Origin: Hevea brasiliensis
Taxonomy: Eukaryota > Streptophyta > Magnoliopsida > Malpighiales > Euphorbiaceae
DNA length: 64,000 nt
Assembly: GCF_030052815.1 (NCBI RefSeq)
Contig: NC_079505.1
Span: 65,253,899-65,317,898, forward strand
Direction of reading: 5' to 3'
Shown here: one piece after another, positions 62,255 through 64,000 of the stretch
Position numbering within the stretch: position 1 is the stretch's first letter
Layout: each line of letters begins with the position of its first letter
The notes under the pieces: model-generated
What the model was told of the DNA's origin: nothing
Databases searched by the model: none
The model's input: only the letters and a program-made list of their open reading frames with translations
Made by a program: the position numbers and the translations under genes

Positions 62255-63645
62255 ATTAACTAACCCTTCGCTGCCACAAAAAGCTTCTTTTGGCCAATGG
62301 CTAAAGGCTACTGCTCCTAACTTTTCTCCTTCTTTGAGATCGTCTACCCATATGCCCCCAACCACAATAAAATCATCTTCATCTATAGATTCTCCTCCTT
62401 TTGTTCCACCTATTCTTCCTGAGCTGGCTAGTAACAGAGAAATCCCACTAACCTCGAAATTTTTATCTAGAAATTCCCAATTTAGTTCCTAAATATTCCT
62501 TTTATCTCTTCTCCAAATTCAACAAATGCTTCCTTATTCCTTGCTCTTCCCCAATCCTTTATACTGCTGCCCATTATTCCCAACCCATCAAATTTAATCC
62601 CTAAAGCCACAGATCAAAACACTAAGAGCCCTTATTCTATATATCCTATCAATACTACCCCAGATTCAAGCAATACCGCCTTTAATAATTCTAAAACCAC
62701 CCTTCCTAGCCTAAAAAAGAAAGAGATTGGTGTTTTTACCTAGAATAGGAAATAAGAAGTCGAGGAGAAGAAGGGTACAAAAGATCACCTTTTTTGTGCT
62801 ACATCAAGCGGTGTGTCATCGAATGTCAGTTTGCCACAAGTCTTCCCCTCAAACCAAATCCCTGTCTTATTTTAGTAATGCCTTGAATCAATAGGCATCC
62901 ACCATCTAAATGCAAAGGCTTTTTTTGAGAAACATCCTTATTTAATTAACCATTTCCAAACTGCTGTGTTAAACGTGTCGTAGGATCTGACCTCGGTAGA
63001 AACTCTCTCCTTGGAGAAAACCGATACTGAATTGCACATCGTATATTCTGAAAAGTCAAAGGAGTTAAACAAAAGTACTATCCAAGAAGAAGTGGGCCTT
63101 AATTCAAAGATGGTTGATAAGCCCATGAAGCCCTTATCACTAGTTTCCTTTATGAAGCCCCATAATATTGGAGAAGCCCATGCTGGAATAAAATAGGCTC
63201 AAGGAAAGATCACCAAGAAGCAACATGTGAAAGCCCATTGTCCCCCAATTCTCAACTCAAATAAAAATATGGGGCCAAAAAATTTTTTAAGATGGGAATA
63301 ACTTAATGCAATTGTTGGAGGTTTATTTCCTCCATCAAGGGATGAGGATACACAGCTTGCGAATAAGAAGGGGACATAGAGGAAATAGTCAACCGCACAC
63401 TTAGAAGTTGGAAGAGAGCTACACATGAAAAAATACATGGACAGCAAGGGGTGAGAATCAGAGAGTTGGGATTGGAATAAGAAATAGTTACAGTTCATGC
63501 TACGGTGCCAGAGGCTGGAGACATTGAGAAACGTAATAGAGGTGATGAAGAACGTTAATCAAGCAATAAGAAGCCTTGCTATGGGTTTGCTAGTACTAAG
63601 AAGGTGGGGGAGGCTAGCCTCAAATGGCCCCAACTGGATCAATGA
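62255..63645 (+). pseudogene. L1-type LINE ORF1, 3' part
   Basis: It continues ORF1 after copia B. Dropping one CAAGC copy, the codon split at 37212 is completed by the base at 62255. The frame reads on as LTNPSLPQKASFGQWLKAT, the usual segment after the knuckle of plant L1 ORF1, followed by a Ser/Pro-rich linker. It is broken by many stops and shifts from 62490 on. The C-terminus KKVGEASLKWPQLDQ ends at TGA 63643-63645, overlapping the ORF2 start by four bases (ATGA). Confidence 0.8.
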
Positions 63646-64000
63646 ACTTGCTCTTATGGAACTGTCAGGGTGTGGGGAACCCCCTAACAATTCATAATTT
63701 AAAAGGGCTATGCCATTCCCATTCCTCCCATTTTGTTTATTTGATGGAAACTAAAAATATAAGTAGAATTGTTAAGAGAATTCTGAATAGGTGTGGTTTT
63801 GTTGACTTGGTTATAGTAGACCCCCAAGGTTTTACTGGTGGGCTTACTTTTGATTGGCATTCCTACTATAGTGTCTCCCTTATGAAAATGGCTAGGTTCT
63901 TTATCCATGCTAATATTGTTAATGTGAAACTTGGAATGAATTGGAATTTGATTTTGGTCTATATTAGCTGTGTGATGAATGTAATGAATGATCAATTTGA
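63642..64000 (+). CDS. L1-type LINE ORF2, endonuclease N-terminus (continues beyond window)
   Basis: The ATG at 63642 opens a frame that stays free of stops to the window end (119 codons). It starts MNLLLWNCQGVGNPLTI, then SHFVYLMETKN and QGFTGGLTFDWHS, matching the start of the apurinic/apyrimidinic-type endonuclease of plant L1 ORF2. The catalytic Asn (WNCQG) and Glu (METK) are present. The enzyme nicks target DNA to prime reverse transcription. The usual ORF2 is over 1,200 codons, so only about a tenth is visible. The ATGA overlap with ORF1 decides the start. Given the state of ORF1 the element is probably dead, but this part looks intact. Confidence 0.82.
   Translation, partial: MNLLLWNCQGVGNPLTIHNLKGLCHSHSSHFVYLMETKNISRIVKRILNRCGFVDLVIVDPQGFTGGLTFDWHSYYSVSLMKMARFFIHANIVNVKLGMNWNLILVYISCVMNVMNDQF

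Noticed and set aside
63199..63498. 99-codon minus-strand ORF near the window end
   Set aside because: It is a shadow of the degenerate LINE ORF1 on the plus strand.

Overview
The window looks like plant nuclear DNA from a eudicot. It is AT-rich and made almost entirely of plant-type Ty1/copia and Ty3/gypsy LTR retrotransposons, with an L1-type LINE, a hAT-like TIR element, an RTE-LINE remnant and long (TA)n microsatellites. I cannot name the species from sequence alone. I found no convincing host protein gene, tRNA, rRNA or CRISPR array. Nearly every coding region belongs to a decayed mobile element.

Layout. (1) 1-5231: part of a Ty3/gypsy element, probably Tat-like. It has an antisense gene with a Transposase_28-like (gypsy-type) domain, an LTR-like stretch with a TATA box, a nine-unit array of hairpin-forming repeats, and a leader with the motif TGGCGACTCC. 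(2) 5232-34092: copia element A, plus strand, about 9.7 kb once three insertions are subtracted. The insertions are a solo gypsy family-1 LTR just behind the primer-binding site (7376-10739), a full-length gypsy family-1 element in gag (12749-23942, minus strand), and a second solo family-1 LTR in RT/RNase H (26940-31492, minus). The last one carries a 1.36-kb hAT-like element, which itself contains the 3' end of an RTE LINE. (3) 34093-36526: low-complexity DNA with two (TA)n tracts, a possible MITE and a doubtful SINE. (4) 36527-64000: an L1-type LINE whose ORF1 is split at 37212/62255 by copia element B (37213-62249, minus). Copia B carries a solo gypsy family-2 LTR (38723-42626, minus) in its 3' LTR and a full-length gypsy family-2 element (50058-61987, plus) in its 5' LTR. 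The LINE resumes in frame after the insertion, and its ORF2 endonuclease is still open at the window edge.

How the pieces relate. Copia A and B belong to one family, with LTRs of about 2.1 kb. Their LTRs, leaders and gag-pol can be compared directly, which exposes small indels, a protease deletion in B and repeat-number changes in the leader. The two gypsy families are chromodomain-type relatives (Tekay/Del-like) with LTRs of 3.1-3.9 kb. Most insertions show 5-bp target-site duplications (8 bp for the hAT-like element), so the order of events can be read: LINE, then copia B, then gypsy 2; and Tat-like DNA, then copia A, then gypsy 1, then hAT. Element boundaries rest on LTR ends, TSDs, PBS and polypurine tracts read by eye. 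No alignment was computed.
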